From assembly GCF_038022665.1 (NCBI RefSeq), contig NZ_CP150629.1:2586480-2650479 (forward strand): DNA of 64,000 bases, in the 5' to 3' direction. Positions 57,103-64,000 of this stretch are shown here, piece by piece. The notes under the pieces were generated by a model. That model saw only the letters and a program-made list of their open reading frames with translations. It had not been told where the DNA came from and ran no database searches. The stretch's first letter is position 1, and every line of letters starts with the position of its first letter. The translations under genes were made by a program, and so were the position numbers. The DNA is from Methanolobus sp. WCC4 (GTDB taxonomy: Archaea; Halobacteriota; Methanosarcinia; Methanosarcinales; Methanosarcinaceae).

Positions 57103-57122
57103 AACCGCCTTTCAGCGGTTTC
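57101..57122. terminator. Bidirectional hairpin terminator
   Basis: GAAACCGC (57101-57108) and GCGGTTTC (57115-57122) form a perfect 8-base stem with a 6-base loop between two convergent genes. It overlaps the stop codon of the gene ending at 57102. Confidence 0.75.
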
Positions 57123-57143
57123 ATTAATATGCCTGTTCTATGA

Positions 57144-57857
57144 TCATTGTCTTCTGCTGAAGAAGAATGCCATTCCTATAATTGCTATCATTGGGATTGC
57201 AACTGTGGGGAATTCAGGGATCTCTTCCTGAACCTTTGCAGGCACTTCATCTTCAGGGATCTTGTCAGAATCCTTTGGTTCCTCAGCACACTCAAGAACA
57301 CTTATCCTCTTTTCAACCGAATCGCTTGTTTCAGCATTAGAGACGGTCAGATTGACAACGTAAGTATCTTCTGTTGCATAGATGTGATCAGGATTCTGTT
57401 CCGTAGATGTATTTCCATCCCCGAAGTCCCAGGACCAGGAAGTTGCATTCTCTGAAATATCGGTGAAGTTCACGGTCAGACACTTAGTTTCATAGGAGAA
57501 ATCTGCTACTACAATAGTTGTAGCCATTTCCTGTGCAATTACAGGAGTCTTCTTGTCATCTTCTTTCTCTTCTTCATCTTCTTCAGAACTTGCAGCAAAG
57601 CTGCCGCCGCCGCCATAATATGTGGATGTTGGCGTTGGTGCAGGAGCTGCCGGAGTGGAGTTCACTGTTGTAGTTGTTTGTTCAACAGGAGCTGGAGCAG
57701 CTTTCTGGGCAACAGCCACGGGTTCTTCGACAACCGGACCGCTATCGTCTGAATCAGGCTCCTCCTGAGCCGGAGCTGCCTGGAAATTCATGATGCCACT
57801 AAGCAACACCACCAGAGCGAGCATAATAATAATTGGTAAGATCAACTTTCTGTTCAT
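57144..57857 (-). CDS. PKD-domain surface protein with PEF-CTERM signal
   Basis: This 237-residue protein has a signal or anchor helix (LILPIIIMLALVVLLSGIM), a Pro/Ala/Thr/Glu-rich linker, a PKD domain at about 135-205 (SWSWDFGDGNTSTEQNPDHI is its hallmark) and a C-terminal PEF-CTERM signal: IPEFPTVAIP, hydrophobic run, SRRQ. Such signals are processed by archaeosortases in methanogens. It is probably a short surface glycoprotein. AAAGGTGG stands before ATG 57857. Confidence 0.88.
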   Translation of the reverse strand: MNRKLILPIIIMLALVVLLSGIMNFQAAPAQEEPDSDDSGPVVEEPVAVAQKAAPAPVEQTTTTVNSTPAAPAPTPTSTYYGGGGSFAASSEEDEEEKEDDKKTPVIAQEMATTIVVADFSYETKCLTVNFTDISENATSWSWDFGDGNTSTEQNPDHIYATEDTYVVNLTVSNAETSDSVEKRISVLECAEEPKDSDKIPEDEVPAKVQEEIPEFPTVAIPMIAIIGMAFFFSRRQ

Positions 57858-58109
57858 TAAAGTACCACCTTTTTTATAAATATACAACCTTAAGTTACTG
57901 AACTTTGTTACTTAATATAGAGTTTAACAAATGATGCCATATAAACATTTGGACACTCTCAAAAATCATACTCATTATGATATTGCCGATCTATAATGTT
58001 CCGGAGAAACGAAAACAAAATTAAAGAGACATAGCATCTACGGTGTGCCTTGAGACAATAAAAGAATATATATTCATTCAGGGTACAAAATAAAACAGGG
58101 AGTGACATC

Positions 58110-60227
58110 TTGGAAAAAGACGAAAATAATGTTCAAATCAGAATAAATAAACTTATTCATGAAAAAAGTCCTTACCTGTTGCAACATGCCCATAATCCGG
58201 TAGACTGGTATCCATGGGGCGAGGAAGCTTTCAGAAAGGCGAAAGATGAAGGTAAACCAGTTTTCCTCTCAATAGGCTACTCCACCTGTCACTGGTGTCA
58301 TGTAATGGAGAAGGAGTCATTTGAGAACGGGAATATAGCTGAACTCCTCAATGGATCTTTCGTCTGTGTCAAAGTGGACCGTGAGGAAAGACCTGACATC
58401 GATAACATATACATGTCAGTATGCCAGGCAATTACAGGAAGAGGAGGATGGCCACTTACAATCCTGATGACACCGGAAAAGAAGCCATTCTATGCTGCCA
58501 CATACATACCCGCAGAAAGCCGATATGGAATTCCCGGTATGTTCGACCTCATTCCCACAATAGCAGACCTCTGGAACAATAAAAGAGAGGAATTATTGAA
58601 CAGTGCTGAAGGTATCACTTCTGCAGTTGCATCATACGGTGAACAGGAAAATGGAGAAGGGATCGATGAGAATGTACTTCACATGGCATTCAAACAGATA
58701 GAGAATATCTTTGATAACGAACATGCAGGTTTTGGCAGAGAACCCAAGTTCCCGACACCACATCACCTCACATTCTTACTTAGATACTGGAAGAGAACAG
58801 GGCACGCCAATGCACTGGAAATGACAGAAAGGACACTGGAATCCATGAGAATGGGAGGGATCTATGACCAGATAGGGTTCGGATACCATAGATATTCCAC
58901 GGACAGACAATGGCTGGTACCTCATTTTGAGAAAATGCTCTATGACCAGGCAATGATGGTAATAGCCCTTGCAGAAACATTCCAGGCTACAGGGAAACCA
59001 GTGTACAGGGATACTGCAAAGGAGATACTGACATATCTTAAAAGAGATATGCTCTCACCGGAAGGTGGATTCTATTCTGCGGAAGATGCTGACAGCGAGG
59101 GAGAGGAAGGCAAGTTCTACCTCTGGACTGCAGAAGAGATAGAAGACATACTCGGGAAAGATGATGCAGTAAAATTCAATGAGATATTCAACATTCAGGT
59201 TGAAGGGAACTTTGCGGAAGAGCACACAAATGTCCTCAGTGGAAGGAATATACCCCACATGACAAAGAGCATGGAGGATATAATATCTGCAAAACCCGAG
59301 CATGACGAAGATACGATAATTTTCATAGAACGTTCAAGAAGAAAGCTTTTCAATGAAAGGGAAAAGCGAATACATCCTTCAAAGGATGACAAGATACTCA
59401 CTGACTGGAACGGACTCACAATAGTAGCGCTCTCAAAAGCTGCACAGGCATTCAATGAAGACGGTTATGCAAAGATGGCTGAAGATGCAGCAGACTTCAT
59501 CATTGAAGAGATGACCGAAGCCGATGGAAGGATGAAACACCGATATCGCGAAGGTGAAGCAGCGATCGATGCATTCCTGGAGGATTATGCTTTCTTCATA
59601 TGGGGTCTCATTGAGCTCTACCAGACGAACTTCAGAACAGAGTATCTGGAACATGCACTCAGGTTGAACAACTATCTTCTTACCCACTTCATTGACAGCA
59701 AAGATGGTGCTTTCTTCCACACATCCGATGAAGCAGAAGAGCTGATATTCCGAAGCAAGGAAGTATATGATGGTGCCATCCCCTCTGGAAACTCGGTTTG
59801 TATCATGAATCTCCTTAAACTGGCAAAGATGACAGGGAACACAGAACTCGAGGATATAGCACATCAGGCAATGAATGCCTTTGCAGGAAAAGTAACCGCA
59901 TCACCGATCGGTTATACACAGTTCATGTCTGCTGTTGACCTGGCAATGAAAGAATCTGTGGAGATGGTCATTGTCGGTGACATGGAAGATGCAGATACAA
60001 AAGAAATAATCGAATTCATAGATGATAGGTTCATTCCTGAGAAGGTTCTTCTTTTCAGGTCCATTTACGATAAGGACAATATATCAGATATAGCACCTTT
60101 TACGAGAGATATGGAGATGAAAAATGGAAAGACCACGGTCCATATCTGCCAGAACCATACATGTAAGCTACCTTCGAATGACATTGAACATATAAAGGAA
60201 CAGATAGAGGCACTCTCACATATGTAA
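58110..60227 (+). CDS. Thioredoxin domain protein, DUF255/YyaL family
   Basis: The 705-residue protein starts with a thioredoxin-like DUF255 domain: [18 protein letters not shown], then [14 protein letters not shown] (a CxxC redox pair), [11 protein letters not shown]. The rest is an (alpha/alpha)6 barrel like those of glycoside epimerases ([32 protein letters not shown]). The family is YyaL/SPATA20, widespread and without a proven reaction. It starts at TTG 58110 with GGAGTGA upstream. F390 synthetase-like gene follows 16 bases later, so they form an operon. Confidence 0.93.
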   Translation: MEKDENNVQIRINKLIHEKSPYLLQHAHNPVDWYPWGEEAFRKAKDEGKPVFLSIGYSTCHWCHVMEKESFENGNIAELLNGSFVCVKVDREERPDIDNIYMSVCQAITGRGGWPLTILMTPEKKPFYAATYIPAESRYGIPGMFDLIPTIADLWNNKREELLNSAEGITSAVASYGEQENGEGIDENVLHMAFKQIENIFDNEHAGFGREPKFPTPHHLTFLLRYWKRTGHANALEMTERTLESMRMGGIYDQIGFGYHRYSTDRQWLVPHFEKMLYDQAMMVIALAETFQATGKPVYRDTAKEILTYLKRDMLSPEGGFYSAEDADSEGEEGKFYLWTAEEIEDILGKDDAVKFNEIFNIQVEGNFAEEHTNVLSGRNIPHMTKSMEDIISAKPEHDEDTIIFIERSRRKLFNEREKRIHPSKDDKILTDWNGLTIVALSKAAQAFNEDGYAKMAEDAADFIIEEMTEADGRMKHRYREGEAAIDAFLEDYAFFIWGLIELYQTNFRTEYLEHALRLNNYLLTHFIDSKDGAFFHTSDEAEELIFRSKEVYDGAIPSGNSVCIMNLLKLAKMTGNTELEDIAHQAMNAFAGKVTASPIGYTQFMSAVDLAMKESVEMVIVGDMEDADTKEIIEFIDDRFIPEKVLLFRSIYDKDNISDIAPFTRDMEMKNGKTTVHICQNHTCKLPSNDIEHIKEQIEALSHM

Positions 60228-60243
60228 AAGGGGATGAAAGACC

Positions 60244-61599
60244 ATGCCAACCGGACCATTCTATAAACCTGATATCGAGACAATGGAGCGCAGCGAACTT
60301 GATGAACTTGTGGATGAACGTATCAGGTACACCGTTAACTATGCTGCAGAGAATTCGCTGTTCTACAGAAAATGGTTCACGGAGAATAAGGTCAAACCAT
60401 CGGATATCAGGACACATGAAGACCTGCTGGAACTTCCCATCATATCCGGAAAGACCATACGTGAGAACCAGCCACCTGAGAAGGAAGAGTTCGGGTTCAG
60501 GACAGTGGACTGGAAAGACGTTTTCACAGTGCATGAGACCAGCGGGACAAGCGGAACACCAAAATCATTCTTCCTGACATGGAACGACTGGGAAAGATAT
60601 GCAGAGAAATATGCAAGAAGTTTTATCTCACAGGGGTTCGGAAACAATGACCGGGTGATAGTCTGTGCTTCCTACGGCATGAATGTCGGTGCCAATACCA
60701 TGACACTTGCAGCAAAGAACATCGGGATGACAATTATACCTGAAGGTAAATGCACGTTCCCTGTGAGGGTGATGGAATCTTACAGACCTACCTCCATCGT
60801 TGCCAGTATCTTCAAGCTCCTGCGTCTGGCAAAAAGAATGAAGGAACAGGGAATAGAGCCTGAGAACTCAAGTATCGAAAGACTTGTGATAGGTGGAGAG
60901 AGCTTCGCGGAGGAAGCCAGGAACTATGTATCTGAGATATGGGATTGTGATGTCTACAATACATACGGTAGCACGGAAGGCACGATGTGCGGGGAGTGCA
61001 CCGACATCAGCGGGTTACATGTGCCTGAGGATCTGGTTCATCTTGATGTATACGATCCGCACATGGATAAGTTCGTAAGGGATGGGGAATGTGGAAGAGT
61101 TGTACTTACAACACTGTTACCTGTCGGTGCAAAGAGCGGAAATGTACTGATCAATTATGATACAGAGGATACCACGGTTGTCGTCAGCAGAGAAGAATGT
61201 GCATGTGGCAGGACCCATATGAAGATAATGAACCCTGAAAGAGAGGCTGAGACGTTCTGGGTCTCCGGTAATCCATTCAACCGGGTGGATATCGAAAAAG
61301 GTGTGTTCCAGAGAGAGAACATGGAATATCTCACCGGCGAATACGAGGCATTCCTATATGGAGGCGATGACGAGGGAGAGACGACCCTTAGGGTCAGTAT
61401 GGAATGCAATGACCTGAAAAGATGTGATGAGGAACTGACAAAAGAGAATTTCCTCAGTTCCTTCTTCGCTTATAAGAAAGGGCTGGAAAACTCATACATC
61501 GATGGAAGCCTGAACATCATATTCAACTATGTCAGACCCGGTGAACTGGAATTCTACCGCATCAAGGGAAGACCAAAACGTCTTGTTGACAGAAGATGA
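60244..61599 (+). CDS. Coenzyme F390 synthetase / phenylacetate-CoA ligase-like enzyme
   Basis: The 451-residue AMP-forming ligase has the P-loop ETSGTSGTPKSFFLTWNDWE near residue 98, VIGGESFAEEARNYVSEIWD near 220, the core YNTYGSTEGTMCGEC near 240 and a C-terminal ACT-like domain. This branch of the PaaK family includes coenzyme F390 synthetase, which adenylylates F420 in methanogens exposed to oxygen, so a role in redox stress is plausible; aryl-CoA ligase activity is the alternative. GGGGATG precedes ATG 60244. It is cotranscribed with the DUF255 gene. It ends exactly where the convergent gene ends. Confidence 0.85.
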   Translation: MPTGPFYKPDIETMERSELDELVDERIRYTVNYAAENSLFYRKWFTENKVKPSDIRTHEDLLELPIISGKTIRENQPPEKEEFGFRTVDWKDVFTVHETSGTSGTPKSFFLTWNDWERYAEKYARSFISQGFGNNDRVIVCASYGMNVGANTMTLAAKNIGMTIIPEGKCTFPVRVMESYRPTSIVASIFKLLRLAKRMKEQGIEPENSSIERLVIGGESFAEEARNYVSEIWDCDVYNTYGSTEGTMCGECTDISGLHVPEDLVHLDVYDPHMDKFVRDGECGRVVLTTLLPVGAKSGNVLINYDTEDTTVVVSREECACGRTHMKIMNPEREAETFWVSGNPFNRVDIEKGVFQRENMEYLTGEYEAFLYGGDDEGETTLRVSMECNDLKRCDEELTKENFLSSFFAYKKGLENSYIDGSLNIIFNYVRPGELEFYRIKGRPKRLVDRR

Positions 61600-62019
61600 T
61601 CACAAAAGCAAGATACCCTGCCATAGTGAAAGATACAGGCTAAGGCCTCCAATGAATACAACGATCCACAGAGCCAGTGTTATCTTCATCAGGATATAGG
61701 GATTAACTATTCTCTTTATTCTTCCATCCACTGCAAGTTTGATATAAACTGAGAAGATCACCACGGCCAGACCTGCAAGGTGATGCAGGCTCATCTGTGT
61801 CTGGAGGGAAGAACCAATGCCGATCTCAAGAAGTGTTGACATTGAAGGGAACATGAACACAAGGATCGACAGGAATTGTAACAACACAGCAACAGTTACA
61901 AGCCGGCAGTGTTTGCGCATAGGGTCCTTTGTCACCTGAGATACGGCAACGGCAAGTACAAGCACAGACAATACCTGTAACAATAGATTTGCAAACGCCT
62001 GGTTGAACTGTGAGAACAT
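61600..62019 (-). CDS. Hypothetical four-helix membrane protein
   Basis: The 139-residue protein has four hydrophobic helices (about residues 10-28, 43-60, 78-95, 110-133), with H84-H85 in SLHHLAGLAVVIF inside helix three. The His pair could bind heme or metal, as in small DUF420-like or cytochrome-like proteins, but I do not claim a family. The stop codon abuts that of the F390 gene with no spacer. A ribosome site is weak; TATA-like sequence is near 62050. Confidence 0.65.
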   Translation of the reverse strand: MFSQFNQAFANLLLQVLSVLVLAVAVSQVTKDPMRKHCRLVTVAVLLQFLSILVFMFPSMSTLLEIGIGSSLQTQMSLHHLAGLAVVIFSVYIKLAVDGRIKRIVNPYILMKITLALWIVVFIGGLSLYLSLWQGILLL

Positions 62020-62095
62020 ATCTTTTACACCTGCCAGATTGATATTTATACCAGAAGTATGGCAGGTAAGAGTATAAAAATATTAGTATCAGGCA

Positions 62096-62794
62096 CTAGA
62101 AATTGCCTTTATAGACCTTCAGGCCATTATCAGACACAGTAAGGATCCATGGTTCCATACTATGAGAAGATGCACGCATTTTCCTGACTCTCAGATACCT
62201 GTTGGCAACATTGCCCTTAAGCTGGAGACCAAGTTCGATTATCCCATCTGCAAGATAGCCTTCCATTCCAGTTGAAGGGTCCGCTATGCCGGACAGTTTT
62301 TCCTCCTCAAGTATAAGGAACGTCGTGAATTCCTCGCGTCTGAGCGTCTCAAGCATCTTATACAGATCTTTTCTGAGATCCCTGGGTTCAAGGTCTAAAA
62401 GTGAATACAGGGCTCCGAGTGAATCGATAGCAACACACGTACATTTATCATCGACGTTCTTTTTGAACTGTATAATATTATCCACAAGCAGAGTTAACAG
62501 GTCATCAGAGAGATCATCATACATGACCCTGTAATCGCTGAAATCCGATATGTGAAGCTTGTTTGAGAGGTCGATACCCATACTGTCCATGTTCTGCAGA
62601 TGATTCTCTTTACTTTGCTCAAGAGTTATGTACAGGCCATATTCATCCTGCTGTTCAAGATAATTGGAGAGTACCTGGAAAGTGAAGCCTGACTTTAAGG
62701 TTCCGGCTGCACCCGTTACAAGAACAACGCTGTTTTTGGGTATATCCGTCGCAAAGACCTCGTTCAATCCATCTATCGTATCCACAAATCGCAT
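62096..62794 (-). CDS. KaiC/RecA-like ATPase
   Basis: This 232-residue protein has one RecA-superfamily ATPase domain: Walker A VLVTGAAGTLKSGFTFQVLS at about residue 24, ITLEQSKENHLQNMDSMGID near 55, Walker B TCVAIDSLGALYSLL near 120. It looks like single-domain archaeal KaiC-type proteins, linked with signalling and motility in euryarchaea. It probably works with the PAS-DUF835 protein encoded just upstream on the same strand. GAAAGAGGTTTATA precedes ATG 62794. It ends with TAG. Confidence 0.85.
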   Translation of the reverse strand: MRFVDTIDGLNEVFATDIPKNSVVLVTGAAGTLKSGFTFQVLSNYLEQQDEYGLYITLEQSKENHLQNMDSMGIDLSNKLHISDFSDYRVMYDDLSDDLLTLLVDNIIQFKKNVDDKCTCVAIDSLGALYSLLDLEPRDLRKDLYKMLETLRREEFTTFLILEEEKLSGIADPSTGMEGYLADGIIELGLQLKGNVANRYLRVRKMRASSHSMEPWILTVSDNGLKVYKGNF

Positions 62795-62940
62795 TATAAA
62801 CCTCTTTCCTTTTTAGCACCGCAAAAAAGAAGTAAGTATAATTATGTGAAAATAATATATATCTTTAATCCCGAATTTTAATCAGGGATAAGTGAAAGAA
62901 TAACTAAGCAGGCACGTCCAACCAGTATATCCTGTAAGAA

Positions 62941-64000
62941 CTATTTTTCCTCTGACAGGGATCTCATCCATCTTTTAAGCAGATGGAATTCCTTTGTCTC
63001 AAGAACAGCAGGATCCAGTTGCAGGATCATCCTTGAACTTGATGCCATGATAGCATCATTGGTCTGTTCGATGAGCTTTACTATTGACATGAGGTCATTA
63101 TCCAGTAACAGGTATTCCAGTCCATCTATAAGGACGACACCATCCTCAACCTTGCTGAGAAAATCAGCAATTGTCGGATAGATCCTGAATATCTCCGCAG
63201 GATCGATAGATTGCTGACCTTCTATCCGGTTCTTTGTAAGCCAGATAATAGGTGTCTTTGTAATACCATACATATTGCGAACCTTGTCGGGATTCCTTCT
63301 TGTGATGCATAGTCCGGGTTTCCCGCTCCTGACAAGTTCAGAGAATGTCCCATAGCTCTTTTCAGGAAGAACACAGTCCAGAAGATAGACATAGCCACTT
63401 TCAAGTTCAACTTCACTGTTCCCGGTATCTTTTACCACATCCTCAGTAAGAGGAGTGATGAACAAACCCCTTAGACGTGAGCGATCCTGAAGTGTAACTA
63501 TAAGCCCCTGTTTCTCACCATTCTCTTCAAGCAGGGATGTCGAAACGTTCATTGTGAGCTTTTCACCATATTTTGTGAAAAAGAGCATTTCAAAGTCTTT
63601 CTTATCAGCAAATTCAAGCAGATCCACGTTGTCTGTAAAGTCTTTTACAGGCCTTGCTATAAGTTCACCAACATCATAACCCAGAAGACCAGCAGCATTC
63701 TTATTCGCTGTCACTATCTTCTTTTTATTATCAAGGGACATTATAGCAATAGGGGATGCTTTGAGGAGGTTGTCAAGATATTCATTTGCCCTCTTTATCT
63801 TGGATTCCGCATCAAGCCTTTCAGTGATATCCTCACCCGATACAAGCAGACCTGTTATGTTGCCTTCTGAATCACCGAGAACGATATTGTTCCAGCTCAT
63901 TATCCTTTTTTGCCGTTTGCTGTTCAGGAATGGGATCTCGAAGTATCCGCTTTTCATATCTTCACCGGACAGCAACCTGTCAAATCCATCCCGTGCATGT
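62941..64000 (-). CDS. PAS-DUF835 signalling protein, N-terminus outside window
   Basis: The frame is open to the right edge, so the start is missing. The visible 350 or so residues contain the end of a PAS/PAC domain (FLNSKRQKRIMSWNNIVLGD, SGEDITERLDAESKIK), a full PAS (LLKASPIAIMSLDNKKKIVT) and a C-terminal DUF835 domain (about the last 150 residues, ESGYVYLLDCVLPEKSYGTF, IEDGVVLIDGLEYLLL-like). DUF835 is an archaeal signalling output of unknown action, often next to KaiC-like ATPases, as here. It ends with TAG. Confidence 0.85.
   Translation of the reverse strand, partial: HARDGFDRLLSGEDMKSGYFEIPFLNSKRQKRIMSWNNIVLGDSEGNITGLLVSGEDITERLDAESKIKRANEYLDNLLKASPIAIMSLDNKKKIVTANKNAAGLLGYDVGELIARPVKDFTDNVDLLEFADKKDFEMLFFTKYGEKLTMNVSTSLLEENGEKQGLIVTLQDRSRLRGLFITPLTEDVVKDTGNSEVELESGYVYLLDCVLPEKSYGTFSELVRSGKPGLCITRRNPDKVRNMYGITKTPIIWLTKNRIEGQQSIDPAEIFRIYPTIADFLSKVEDGVVLIDGLEYLLLDNDLMSIVKLIEQTNDAIMASSSRMILQLDPAVLETKEFHLLKRWMRSLSEEK

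Overview
The window looks like a chromosomal segment of a methylotrophic methanogenic archaeon of the Methanosarcinaceae, probably a Methanolobus- or Methanococcoides-like genome. The reasons are protein families read from the sequence: a methanogen-type seryl-tRNA synthetase with the diagnostic zinc ligands, the methanogenesis marker 2 AIR-synthase homologue, a coenzyme F390 synthetase-like enzyme, NifB, archaeal GluRS, ribosomal protein S3Ae, KEOPS Pcc1, archaeosine-type queC/queE/queD genes, and PGF-CTERM and PEF-CTERM surface proteins. Many genes have GGAGG/GGTG ribosome sites and TATA boxes; several use TTG starts.

Layout. 1-4.8 kb: an overlapping run of glmS (cut by the window edge), glmM, glmU, a RecJ-like DHH nuclease and pcc1. 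5.1-7.7 kb: an AT-rich accessory island with four unrecognised genes. 7.7-14 kb: family 4 uracil-DNA glycosylase, ketopantoate reductase-like protein, serS, a 144-bp MITE, a quinone oxidoreductase-like protein, thiE and thiM. 14.2-18.3 kb: a nest of insertion sequences: an old IS5-like relic split by an IS1634-family element, an acyltransferase gene, and a decayed IS5-like element. Both larger transposases carry in-frame TAG codons as well as frameshifts. 18.6-38 kb: S3Ae, small zinc-ribbon protein, DUF523/DUF1722 protein, a large parallel beta-helix surface protein, gltX, FAH hydrolase plus HTH protein, TPR membrane protein, peptide-deformylase-like protein, small secreted and lipid-anchored proteins, two soluble PAS histidine kinases, a DUF4143 ATPase with a repeated operator, and a PfpI-family protein.

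38.2-43.7 kb holds a four-gene operon of cohesin- and dockerin-bearing secreted proteins, including one cohesin with a C-terminal membrane anchor. This resembles a small non-cellulosomal surface-assembly system and is the most system-like feature here. 44-48.1 kb is an AT-rich accessory region with gene relics, two unrecognised genes and a tyrosine-integrase 3-prime remnant beside a tRNA-Thr(GGT), consistent with a decayed integrated element.

48.1-64 kb returns to housekeeping genes: a chorismate-lyase-like protein, a photolyase-related protein, radical SAM proteins, methanogenesis marker 2, nifB, the queC-DUF366-queE-queD archaeosine cluster, a PKD/PEF-CTERM protein, a YyaL/DUF255 protein followed by F390 synthetase-like protein, a KaiC-like ATPase and a PAS-DUF835 protein cut by the right edge. 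Two genes (queC and one histidine kinase) appear to start at ATC and ATT codons. TAG ends at least eight ordinary genes, which matters when judging whether the in-frame TAG codons could be read as pyrrolysine.
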